64,000 nt of DNA from Burkholderia sp. 4M9327F10 (GTDB lineage: Bacteria; Pseudomonadota; Gammaproteobacteria; Burkholderiales; Burkholderiaceae): assembly GCF_005503145.1 (NCBI RefSeq), contig NZ_SCNV01000017.1, positions 1 through 64,000 on the forward strand, read 5' to 3'. Under the pieces are notes generated by a model that saw only the letters and a program-made list of their open reading frames with translations, searched no databases and was not told the origin of the DNA. Both the position numbers and the translations under genes were made by a program. Shown here one piece after another: positions 43,341 to 50,848 of this stretch. Positions within the stretch are counted from its first letter, which is position 1. Each line of letters opens with the position of its first letter.

Positions 43341-44189
43341 TCAGGTTCCGCCCGATGGCTGGCTTGTTGAGGCGTTCTGGGCGTTGGCGTGCGCATGCGC
43401 GGCGTTCCAGATGGCGTCAAGTGGATCGTCGGCGGCTTCGTAATGCTCGATCAGGAACGGAAAGCGCTCGGCCAAAGGTGCGGTTTCTCGTAAGGCGCGT
43501 ATATGGTTGATCATCCACTGCAAGAGATCGCTACCCTCATGGACCTGGGCGGCCGTCCAGTTCGGCATGGGCGAAAACAGCGCCGCAAACCGGCTCCAGC
43601 GCGAAGGCCGGTCGTTATCGGCGGGCCGGATGTAGGTGTTCAGATAGAAGTCGCCGTTATTGCGCAGTTCGCCGACGAACACACCGCCCGTGGTCGGCAC
43701 GGCCGCCTGCTTCCAGTTTTCGAGCAATGCGAGTGGGCGCAGCACGCGGGCAAAGACGAACGCGATGCAGGTTTCGCGTTCGATTTCTGCAAGGGACATG
43801 ACGCCGTTGCGTTGCATGCAACGTGCAACAGCATGCGGTCTGATGGTGTGGGACGCGAAGCTCGTCAAGGCCAGGTCGGGGACAGTCAGCTGCAACTGGA
43901 ATTCGCGCAACCCGTGCTCGGTGCTCATGGTGGTGAAGTTGACGAACAGGCCTTCAGTGGCGCCAAGCGCGCCGACGTAAGGTTCGAGGCCGAGGTGCTC
44001 GAGCCTTGGCGCGATCTGGCGTTCGAGCAGTCGCATGAGCGCGCGCCGGTTTCGCGTACCCGTGAAGTCTTCGAGGCTCTTCAGGATGATGTCCGTGATC
44101 TTTCCGCGACGCTCCTCGGCGAACATCCGCGGGGAACGGTTGAGTTCGAACTTCGTGCGACCGTGCGCCACGCGTGGATCGATGTACAT
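43341..44189 (-). CDS. Hypothetical protein
   Basis: This encodes about 282 residues of a protein I do not recognise. It has no signal peptide or membrane helix. Codon use and composition look genuine, with evenly mixed residues and several aromatic-rich segments (YLNTYIRPADNDRPSRWSRF, LLQWMINHIRALRETAPLA). The ATG at 44189 is preceded on the minus strand by AGGAA with good spacing; the frame is open for 94 more codons upstream without support. It stands alone between the FecR-like gene and the transposase fusion, each on the other strand. No function can be proposed. Confidence 0.65.
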   Translation of the reverse strand: MYIDPRVAHGRTKFELNRSPRMFAEERRGKITDIILKSLEDFTGTRNRRALMRLLERQIAPRLEHLGLEPYVGALGATEGLFVNFTTMSTEHGLREFQLQLTVPDLALTSFASHTIRPHAVARCMQRNGVMSLAEIERETCIAFVFARVLRPLALLENWKQAAVPTTGGVFVGELRNNGDFYLNTYIRPADNDRPSRWSRFAALFSPMPNWTAAQVHEGSDLLQWMINHIRALRETAPLAERFPFLIEHYEAADDPLDAIWNAAHAHANAQNASTSQPSGGT

Positions 44190-44470
44190 GCGGGTTCCTG
44201 AAGGTTCCGGATTGAACGAATGCAGGCGAGTCGTGCTGATGACCACGGTCCGGCGCCGCAGATTGATACTGTGCTGTTGAAAACCGATAGTCAAGCAGGC
44301 CTGGACGGGCACGCTACGGTGCACGAGGCCGGATATTGCGCGTGAAACGAATGCAGCAGGGAATGGGTTTGGATGTGCAGACCTGAGAGAGCACCCCGTA
44401 TCACCGCAAGCGGGGTTGCAAGAATAAGGCGTTTTACTAAACGAGACGGGGCAACGAGGTGAGACGCACA

Positions 44471-46120
44471 ATGATCGAACGCTTTGTTGAACACAGCCCG
44501 ATAACCGTGATGGCGCGCATGGCCTTGCAATGTGCGCTCGATCCTGAATGGACTGATGACTTGCTGGAGTGGGGGCAGGCAGGTAACGGCGAGCAGATCA
44601 GGGAATCGATATTCTCAGTGACAGTGGAACTGATGTCGATGATCGCTTCGAGCCCTCGAGATACGGCGCGTGCCGCAACAGGGGGCACCCAGGGACTGGC
44701 CGTCGCGATCACCGCGCTGCACGACAGGATCAGCCGGACGCGTCCGGGATGGGCGGGCGTGCTGGTGCGGGATAGCGTGAAGCGATTGTCGAAACTGGTG
44801 CAGCCGGCGGTGTCCAGCCAGCAGGCAGCCGCGCGCGGTTATCACGTGCGGATTGTGGACGGAAGTCATTTGCCGAAGAGCGAGAAATGCTCGCCCGGTC
44901 CGGCAGGTTGCGTGCACACGATCGTGCCGCAATCGGGGCTTCGGAAAGGCGCTCTCACCTTGGGCGCATCCGTTGTCTACGATCCGGATATCTCGATGAT
45001 CGTCGACGTGGTGTCTTGCGAGTACGGTCAGGCTCGCGATGCGGTGAGCATAAGGGCTTTGCTGGAACCGGTGCAGCCGGGGGAGCTGTGGATATTCGAC
45101 TGCAACTACAGCACCCGGGCGCTGATCGCCGGCTGGCAGCGCAGTGACAGTGCATTCATCGTTGCGGATGACGGCTGCGGTGTGGACTACCGGGAACTGG
45201 GCCGTCCCGTCAAGAAAGGCCGTACCGAGATGGGGCTCGTGTACGAACAGGCGGTCAGCATGACGGATGGCGCAGGTGAGTCGCCCGTCCTTCGGTGTAT
45301 CGAATTGCATCAGGGCCGCTCGGGTACGGGCGGTGACAGGATCATCCGGATCCTGACGAACGTCCCGGCTTCGCGCCTTGGCGCCGAAGAGATCGCCAGC
45401 CTGAGCTGCCGGCGGTGGCGCGAGACGCTATCCGTACCGCTCGACCTGATGTTTAACGGTGACGTGCTTTCATCGGGCCGACCCCGCGCAGTTCAGCTGG
45501 CACTCGGTATCGCAGCGCTCGCGTACAACATGCTGAGTACCCTGGAGAACCTGGTGCGCTGTGAGCAGGAGATGGAAGCGCGCGAACTCAAACGTCTGCC
45601 CCGTTACATCGCGACCAGTGTCAGGGCGGCCTATGCGGGAATGATGATCGCGGTTTCCGCCGAATTCTGGCAGTGCTATGACCACCTTGGGTTGGCCGAT
45701 CTGGGCGAGATCCTGAGGAAAATTGCGCGTCATGTCGATCCCCGTAGCGCACACAAACAGAAGCGCGAGCCGGCGGCAACGCCGGAAGCGAAGGCCATGC
45801 TGCTGTCGGCAACGCTCGACGTGATGTTTCGCCGGAAGGACGGCGCGGAGTCCGACGACGGGGCACTATTCGGGCAGCGCTTTATTGCCATGGCGACGCG
45901 CGAATTTAGCAGCAATCCGTCGAAGGTATTGAGGGACACCGCCGAAGCGCCGGTGATGGTGACCAAGTACGGCCAGGCGATTGCCTTCCTGATTTCTGTT
46001 GAAGACTGGAACAGGATGAAGGCTGAGCGGCGCGAAAATGTGCTCGATCGGCTCTCCGCCGAGCGCGCGGGACCGCAATCGACTGGGCGCAGACCGGCGC
46101 CGAAACCGCTCGTCAACTAG
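44471..46120 (+). CDS. IS4-like DDE transposase fused to a Phd/YefM antitoxin domain
   Basis: This encodes about 549 residues. Residues about 1-440 resemble IS4-type DDE transposases: first Asp in VRIVDGSHLPKSE, second in LWIFDCNYSTRALIAG (cf. DRGY/DRNF), and a late Glu in CRRWRETLSVPLDLM where YREK-type sequences occur. Residues about 473-525 are a Phd/YefM domain: MATREFSSNPSKVLRDTAEA, then VTKYGQAIAFLISVEDWNRM. The frame is continuous with no visible frameshift. GAGGTGAG precedes the ATG at 44471. The stop overlaps that of convergent gspK by three bases, leaving no room for a right-hand terminal repeat. It could be a domesticated transposase or a stranded element. The fusion itself is unusual. 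Confidence 0.8.
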   Translation: MIERFVEHSPITVMARMALQCALDPEWTDDLLEWGQAGNGEQIRESIFSVTVELMSMIASSPRDTARAATGGTQGLAVAITALHDRISRTRPGWAGVLVRDSVKRLSKLVQPAVSSQQAAARGYHVRIVDGSHLPKSEKCSPGPAGCVHTIVPQSGLRKGALTLGASVVYDPDISMIVDVVSCEYGQARDAVSIRALLEPVQPGELWIFDCNYSTRALIAGWQRSDSAFIVADDGCGVDYRELGRPVKKGRTEMGLVYEQAVSMTDGAGESPVLRCIELHQGRSGTGGDRIIRILTNVPASRLGAEEIASLSCRRWRETLSVPLDLMFNGDVLSSGRPRAVQLALGIAALAYNMLSTLENLVRCEQEMEARELKRLPRYIATSVRAAYAGMMIAVSAEFWQCYDHLGLADLGEILRKIARHVDPRSAHKQKREPAATPEAKAMLLSATLDVMFRRKDGAESDDGALFGQRFIAMATREFSSNPSKVLRDTAEAPVMVTKYGQAIAFLISVEDWNRMKAERRENVLDRLSAERAGPQSTGRRPAPKPLVN

Positions 46121-47121
46121 CCCGCCAGCCGGTGGACCCAGATCACAGCGGTCCAGCTGAACTCGCCGATGCCATAACGGGCGATCAGCGTGTCGATACG
46201 GGTATTGAGCTTGCCTGAGTGAATCCGGCAGTGCACGATGAAATAACCGCTGTTGACATCTACGATTGCGCCGGTCGGTAGTTGCGCATTCGTGGTCGCT
46301 CCGAACAGCACTTCGGCAATGTCGGCACTGCTGATGAAGTATCCCGTGCTGCGCCGCTCCGTCAGCATATGCGCCTGAGTGCCGGAAAGGGTGGGGATCG
46401 CGGCGACGAGAGTCGATTCGGCCGCCGTATTGGCGTTGACTGTGGTGAGGTTCGGCAGAATCGTGATGAACGGCGCCAGTGTCTGTGCGACTTGCGCATC
46501 GTATCCGGGGATGCGGGCAAGATCCTGAGCGGAGACGAGTTGCATGGGCCAGTCGCCGCCGCCGGTGCCGTCACCCAGCGAGCGCAGGATGTAGCTGGCG
46601 GTGAGTTGCGCGAGGCCCGGATCGAGCGAGAACTCGCCGAGCAGCCGGCGATATGCCTGCAGCCCATCGCCATTGATTTGCCAAGGCTGGCTCGGAGCCG
46701 GCCGGGACACCAGATTCAACAGGTTGAATCTGGACTGCGCATCTTCGACATCACCCGAAATCCACGCGTTTGCGAGGTCGCCATTGACGGCGATCGTGTC
46801 GCGCGGCAGCACGTCGACGAGCTGAACGTCCTTGACAGGGGCTGACCATGGCTGGCCGTCGTAGGTCACGTTAGAGGTGGCGCTCTGTGCGCGTATCGTC
46901 GCGCGGGCCCACTCCACCGCGGCGCGTTCGACCCACATTGTTTCGACGTTCAGGCGCAGATTCTCGACATCGCGCACGGCAACCAGCTGGCGCCACACTA
47001 CGCTTGCCGCCAGTGCCGCCGCCAGTGCCACAACCAGCAATACCGTTACGATGGCAATACCTCTTTCCCGATCCCGAAGTGTTGTCTGAATACGGTTCGT
47101 TTGGTACATCGTGGTTCCCAT
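46117..47121 (-). CDS. gspK: Type II secretion minor pseudopilin GspK
   Basis: This encodes 334 residues of GspK, the largest minor pseudopilin and the tip cap. The leader ends RDRERG before IAIVTVLLVVALAAALAASV; like other GspK proteins it lacks Glu at +5. The body has the family strings GDVEDAQSRFNLLNLV and TVNANTAAESTLVAAIP. ATG 47109 is an alternative start, 12 bases in. The gene is alone on the minus strand, 8 kb from gspM and 40 kb from gspIJ, with which its product assembles. A copy of the shared 13-bp motif lies about 100 bp upstream. It converges on the transposase-Phd gene. Confidence 0.92.
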   Translation of the reverse strand: MGTTMYQTNRIQTTLRDRERGIAIVTVLLVVALAAALAASVVWRQLVAVRDVENLRLNVETMWVERAAVEWARATIRAQSATSNVTYDGQPWSAPVKDVQLVDVLPRDTIAVNGDLANAWISGDVEDAQSRFNLLNLVSRPAPSQPWQINGDGLQAYRRLLGEFSLDPGLAQLTASYILRSLGDGTGGGDWPMQLVSAQDLARIPGYDAQVAQTLAPFITILPNLTTVNANTAAESTLVAAIPTLSGTQAHMLTERRSTGYFISSADIAEVLFGATTNAQLPTGAIVDVNSGYFIVHCRIHSGKLNTRIDTLIARYGIGEFSWTAVIWVHRLAG

Positions 47122-47221
47122 GCATCGGCTTTACAACGCGCCGGGTGCTGTGCGCGTAACGTGGATGTGGCCATGATAGAGGCAGAAATGCTGGCTGGCA
47201 TGACAAATCTGGCGCGCAAAA

Positions 47222-47234
47222 GTGTACGTAACAT
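47222..47234. promoter_or_regulatory. Copy of shared motif (GTGTACGTAACAT)
   Basis: An exact match to DKGTNCSYAACAT, read on the plus strand, 101 bp upstream of the minus-strand gspK start. It shares GTAACATCCG with the copy at 6880, upstream of the TPR-glycosyltransferase operon. Confidence 0.4.
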
Positions 47235-47416
47235 CCGGCAAAAAAATGACACGCATTCTCGTTATGATGCGAGGCTGGTTGAGCGGACTCGCATATTAGC
47301 TGATGCCGATGCCGGGTTCCCCGAACGTACGCTTTGCGATAGGACCGTACCGGAAGATAGGGCGCTGATTGAAGACGCTGCGGGAAAACATAGGATAAAT
47401 AGGATAACTACGGGCC

Positions 47417-48007
47417 TCACGCGCCCAAAGCTTCAAACGCGAGCCATGCATGCAGCACGCTCGCGGGCACGAAGGACAGCAGGCCAAATCCCGCTGTCAG
47501 GGCTGCGGTCCAGAGCGCCGTGATGGCAGACGGACCGGCGGCGTCGCGGTTAGCGGTCAACAGTCCCATGAAGTCCTGCAGGATACCGGTGCCCAGCGCT
47601 AGCAGCAGGAACAGCGTGCAGCCAAGGAGCATGGTTACGCCGAGGTAGTGCAGGGCGAGCCGGTTGCGGCCGGTAAAGGGGCGGCGATGATGGCGCTGAT
47701 TGGTGTGCACGATCCCCATGGCATTGGTGACGGCGACGATAGCCATGACGCATGGCCAGAAGAGTGGGCTGTCGCTGTTGGAATTGATCGTCAGCAAGAC
47801 GCCGGTCACGCAGAAGGTCGGTGCGAGAAGCGTGCCGGCGATCCAGGACAGGAATTGCCAGGCGCGCCACGGTTTGCGCCATTGCAACGGTAGCAGTGGC
47901 AGATCATGGCCGGGGGCACGGGCGTGGGTTGCTTCGGGGCGCGGGTGGTCTGAGCCGGCGCCCTGCCGTCCGGTCAGTCGTCGGAGCAACATCGTGGTGA
48001 TGGACAT
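47417..48007 (-). CDS. Hypothetical membrane protein with four predicted helices
   Basis: This encodes 196 residues of an unrecognised integral membrane protein. After a polar N-terminal 45 residues, four hydrophobic segments are seen: about 50-73 (FLSWIAGTLLAPTFCVTGVL), 82-98, 119-142 (LGVTMLLGCTLFLLLALGTG) and 160-185. A His/Arg-rich loop (HTNQRHHRRPFTGRNR) lies between the second and third. AGGGAG six bases upstream on the minus strand supports the ATG at 48007. The gene lies upstream of gspK on the same strand but 295 bp away. No function is proposed. Confidence 0.65.
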   Translation of the reverse strand: MSITTMLLRRLTGRQGAGSDHPRPEATHARAPGHDLPLLPLQWRKPWRAWQFLSWIAGTLLAPTFCVTGVLLTINSNSDSPLFWPCVMAIVAVTNAMGIVHTNQRHHRRPFTGRNRLALHYLGVTMLLGCTLFLLLALGTGILQDFMGLLTANRDAAGPSAITALWTAALTAGFGLLSFVPASVLHAWLAFEALGA

Positions 48008-48849
48008 GGAATCTCCCTTTCTGTTGACGTTTGGTGTGCCGCAGCGCCGAAATCGAAGGACAAACCGGAATCGGTGAAGCGTCCTGCAGAGGTTGCAGCC
48101 TGTCTATATACAAGGACGATTGGCGGGGCGCTATGCCGCAGGTTTTAGTGTTTGCTATCCGTGCCGCAACACCGGCAGTACGTCCAGCGTGACGGACCGC
48201 CTCCCCCGGGCCTGGCACAACCCGCTTGCACGGTCATCCCGCTGCGTGAGTCGACGCGCGGGCCTGACTGCCATTCGCTTCCGTGACAGCCAGAGAACGG
48301 ACGAACCATGCCTGAAAACACCATTCCTGCCTTGCGTGATTTCCCGCTGCAACGCCACGACGACCTCAAGAAACGTCCGGCGCGGCAATGGGGCAATCGT
48401 CACGGATCGTGGCGCAAGAAAGTGTGCGGTATTCAGCAATTCATTTCGTCTATCTAGGTATGGCCAGAGATTCTGTCCTTCTGTGCGGACGTCGACCCGT
48501 GATCCCGGTCTGATATTCGGCGGCGCTCATGAGGCCATCTTTTGCGGTAAGGGAGTCGGCATCAACACAAAAGTATGCGGTATCGGGTGGTTTGTCTCGA
48601 CATGGCTAATATGAGCACCGGCTTTTCGATGCCCATCGGATATTCGCCATCAGTTCCGGTCACGGTCGATTGGCAAAGCCATTGAGCCCCACATAGGCAC
48701 TTGCCGGAAACGTTTGAAGAACCGCGCGACATTACGCCGGTGCGTCCTTGCTGTCTGGATGCGCCCATGGAAGTTGCGCAGCCTTTTTATCGTATTGACG
48801 CGTGCGTTCCGCAGATGGGACGCAGTGCGGTTTTAAAGGGCATAGGAAA
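48008..48849. other. Long intergenic region with only doubtful small ORFs
   Basis: About 840 bp between the divergent membrane-protein and DUF4915-type genes. A 173-codon plus-strand ORF (48093-48614) has Arg/Cys-rich, non-coding-like composition and was not accepted. Two better-looking short frames (48308-48457 and the interrupted 48611-48877) are listed separately. No terminator or strong promoter was recognised. Confidence 0.45.
48308..48457 (+). CDS. Possible 49-residue peptide
   Basis: A short frame starting ATG at 48308 reads MPENTIPALRDFPLQRHDDL and continues with a basic, Trp-containing middle (KKRPARQWGNRHGSWRKK) to a TAG at 48455-48457. Composition looks protein-like and better than the overlapping 173-codon frame. 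No clear ribosome-binding site precedes it, and I recognise no family. It may be chance. Confidence 0.2.
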   Translation: MPENTIPALRDFPLQRHDDLKKRPARQWGNRHGSWRKKVCGIQQFISSI

Positions 48850-48877
48850 GTGGAAGAGGTTCAGGACAGCGAGTTGA
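48611..48877 (+). pseudogene. Possible small gene interrupted by an in-frame stop
   Basis: A frame starting ATG at 48611 reads MSTGFSMPIGYSPSVPVTVD and meets TGA at 48683-48685 after 24 codons. The same frame then runs open to TGA at 48875-48877 with protein-like content, including LPETFEEPRDITPV and DAPMEVAQPFYRIDACVPQM. It overlaps the first codons of the DUF4915-type gene in another frame. It could be a small gene broken by one nonsense change, two peptides, or chance. Confidence 0.2.
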
Positions 48878-50028
48878 CAGGCGCAGGGCAATCGGGGCGT
48901 GACGACGCCGCACCAGCGGCGGCAGCAGGTGATGCCGGTTCACCCCTGATCAATCTGCGCGACACCGGGCGCTTCCTCGAGGTGCTCGCTTCGCTCAAGT
49001 GCACGCTGGCGATCAGCCGGCGTCCGTCGGGTGTGGCGCTGCTCGGTGTGGAAAACGGTATTCCGACACTCTCGGCTTGCTTGCTGCCGCGCTCGATGGG
49101 CCTTGCGGTATCGGGCAACCGTCTCGCGATTGCGACGATCCATGAACTCATGATCTTCGCGAACGTATCGTCTTTGGCGTCGCTCTATCCGGTGCGCCCC
49201 GATTACTACGACGCGATCTTTGTGCCGCGTATGTCTCACTACACCGGCGACCTCGATCTGCACGACATGGCGTTCGACAAGAACATCGTGCTCGCGGTGA
49301 ACACGCGATATTCCTGCATCAGCGTGATCGACGGGTATTTCAATTTCACACCCATCTGGCAGCCTCCGTTCGTGACCGATTTCGGGCCGGACGATCGTTG
49401 CCATCTGAACGGCATGGCGTTCCACGACGGCAAGGTGCGCTACGTCACGGCGCTCGGCGCGACCAATACCCCATTCGGCTGGCGTAAGGGTATGGCCGAT
49501 AGCGGCATTGTGATGGAAGTGCCGTCCGGGCGAATTGTCGCCTCGGGATTGTCGATGCCGCACTCGCCGCGTGTCATCAACGGCCAACTGTACGTGCTCG
49601 AAGGCGGCCGGGGCCAGTTGCTCCGAATCGATCCCTCTACCGGCGCCAGAACCGTTGTGGCAACTCTGCCGGGCTTTACGCATGGTCTTGCCGAACACGG
49701 CGGCGTGCTGTTTATCGGCCTGTCGAAACTACGCGACAAGCGCGGCCCGCAGGGGCTGCCGATCGAGGCGGAACACGACCGGCTCGTGGCTGGCGTGGCA
49801 GCGATCGAATTGAGCAGCGGCGCCGTGCTGGGCATTCTGGAGTTCTACAACGGCGTCGACGAGATTTTTGATGTGCAGGTGATGCCCGGCATCCTGCGCG
49901 CGGAAATTCTCAACCCGCGGCAATGGAGCGAGATGCCGTCAATCGCCACGATGAAGGGTGGCTTCTGGCAGACCCGGCCGACAGAGGAGGATGAAGGCGA
50001 TGCATCTGCTGAAGAATCAGGTCACTGA
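48850..50028 (+). CDS. DUF4915/TIGR03032-type protein
   Basis: This encodes about 392 residues resembling the TIGR03032 (DUF4915) family, a conserved family of unknown function with a probable beta-propeller fold. Visible strings are GLAVSGNRLAIATIHELMIF, DLHDMAFDKNIVLAVNTRYS, CHLNGMAFHDGKVRYVTALG and the C-terminal PGILRAEILNPRQW. There is no signal peptide. The GTG at 48850 follows AAGGG (48836-48840); the frame is open to a GTG at 48802. Its 3' end overlaps cysC by 29 bases, so the two work as a unit just upstream of the TpsB operon. A part in modifying surface proteins is possible but not shown. Confidence 0.8.
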   Translation: MEEVQDSELTGAGQSGRDDAAPAAAAGDAGSPLINLRDTGRFLEVLASLKCTLAISRRPSGVALLGVENGIPTLSACLLPRSMGLAVSGNRLAIATIHELMIFANVSSLASLYPVRPDYYDAIFVPRMSHYTGDLDLHDMAFDKNIVLAVNTRYSCISVIDGYFNFTPIWQPPFVTDFGPDDRCHLNGMAFHDGKVRYVTALGATNTPFGWRKGMADSGIVMEVPSGRIVASGLSMPHSPRVINGQLYVLEGGRGQLLRIDPSTGARTVVATLPGFTHGLAEHGGVLFIGLSKLRDKRGPQGLPIEAEHDRLVAGVAAIELSSGAVLGILEFYNGVDEIFDVQVMPGILRAEILNPRQWSEMPSIATMKGGFWQTRPTEEDEGDASAEESGH

Positions 50029-50692
50029 GTCGGTGGTGCGCAAGCGCGAAACGCCGGCGGCTCCCAAGTCCCGGCATATTTCGCTGCTGACCGGCAAACC
50101 GGCGACGCAGGACGGTGGTGTCGTGTGGCTCACGGGTCTGCCGGGCGCCGGTAAATCCACGCTCGCCTACGCCGCCGCCCAGCTATTGGCCTCGCATGGG
50201 ATGCGCTCGGTTGTCCTCGATGGCGACGTGTTGCGACGCGGACTGAACCGCAATCTGGGATTTTCGGTAGAGGATCGATACGAGAACGTGCGACGTGCGG
50301 CCGAAGTGGCGGCGATCCTCGCCAGCGAGGGATCGATCGCGATCGTCGCACTGATCTCGCCGCTCGCGCTGATGCGCGCACAGGCGCGTGCGATCGTCGG
50401 TAAGCGTTTCCGGGAAGTGTATGTGAAGGCCGATGTTGAAACGTGCGAAGCGCGCGATCCGAAGGGACTGTACCGGAAGGCCAGGCGGGGTGAGCTGCCT
50501 GACTTCACGGGAGTATCCGCACCGTATGAAGTGCCGCTGAACGCCGACCTGATTGTGGATACAGAGACCCAGACGGTGGGGCAGTGCATCGCGCAACTGG
50601 TAAGTGATGTGGAGCGGCAATTCCTGACGAGCTGGGATACCCGCGAAATAGACGATCGTCTGCGCGGCGTTCACATGGTGGACGTGGTCTAA
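50000..50692 (+). CDS. cysC: Adenylylsulfate kinase (CysC)
   Basis: This encodes about 230 residues of APS kinase, which phosphorylates adenylylsulfate with ATP to give PAPS, the sulfate donor for reduction or sulfotransfer. The P-loop GLPGAGKS lies at residues 46-53. The signature VLDGDVLRRGLNRNLGFS, DRYENVRRAAEVAAIL and the APS-binding lid (KARRGELPDFTGVSAPYE) are intact. AGAGGAGG at 49983-49990 supports ATG 50000; ATG 49991 is in frame but too close. No cysD/cysN or reduction genes accompany it, so PAPS may serve a sulfotransferase elsewhere. Its setting beside an exoprotein secretion operon suggests sulfation of a surface product, as an inference. Confidence 0.92.
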   Translation: MHLLKNQVTESVVRKRETPAAPKSRHISLLTGKPATQDGGVVWLTGLPGAGKSTLAYAAAQLLASHGMRSVVLDGDVLRRGLNRNLGFSVEDRYENVRRAAEVAAILASEGSIAIVALISPLALMRAQARAIVGKRFREVYVKADVETCEARDPKGLYRKARRGELPDFTGVSAPYEVPLNADLIVDTETQTVGQCIAQLVSDVERQFLTSWDTREIDDRLRGVHMVDVV

Positions 50693-50848
50693 GGCAACGA
50701 CGAGGCCGGTTTCAGGAACCGATCGAACAAAATGATGAGGAATACTTAATTATTGTCACGGGAATGACTTTCATGGCGTGTATGACGCGCGGCCCGGTGA
50801 TCACACAACGAAACGCTGACGATGTCAGGCAATAAAGGGGAATGGCGC

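Noticed and set aside
44380..44470. Left terminal inverted repeat for the transposase gene
   Set aside because: Only a short imperfect hairpin (ACCCCG/CGGGGT) is present, with no matching partner beyond the gene's 3' end, where gspK begins at once.
48093..48614. 173-codon plus-strand ORF
   Set aside because: It is Arg- and Cys-rich with no domain-like pattern; composition resembles a chance frame.
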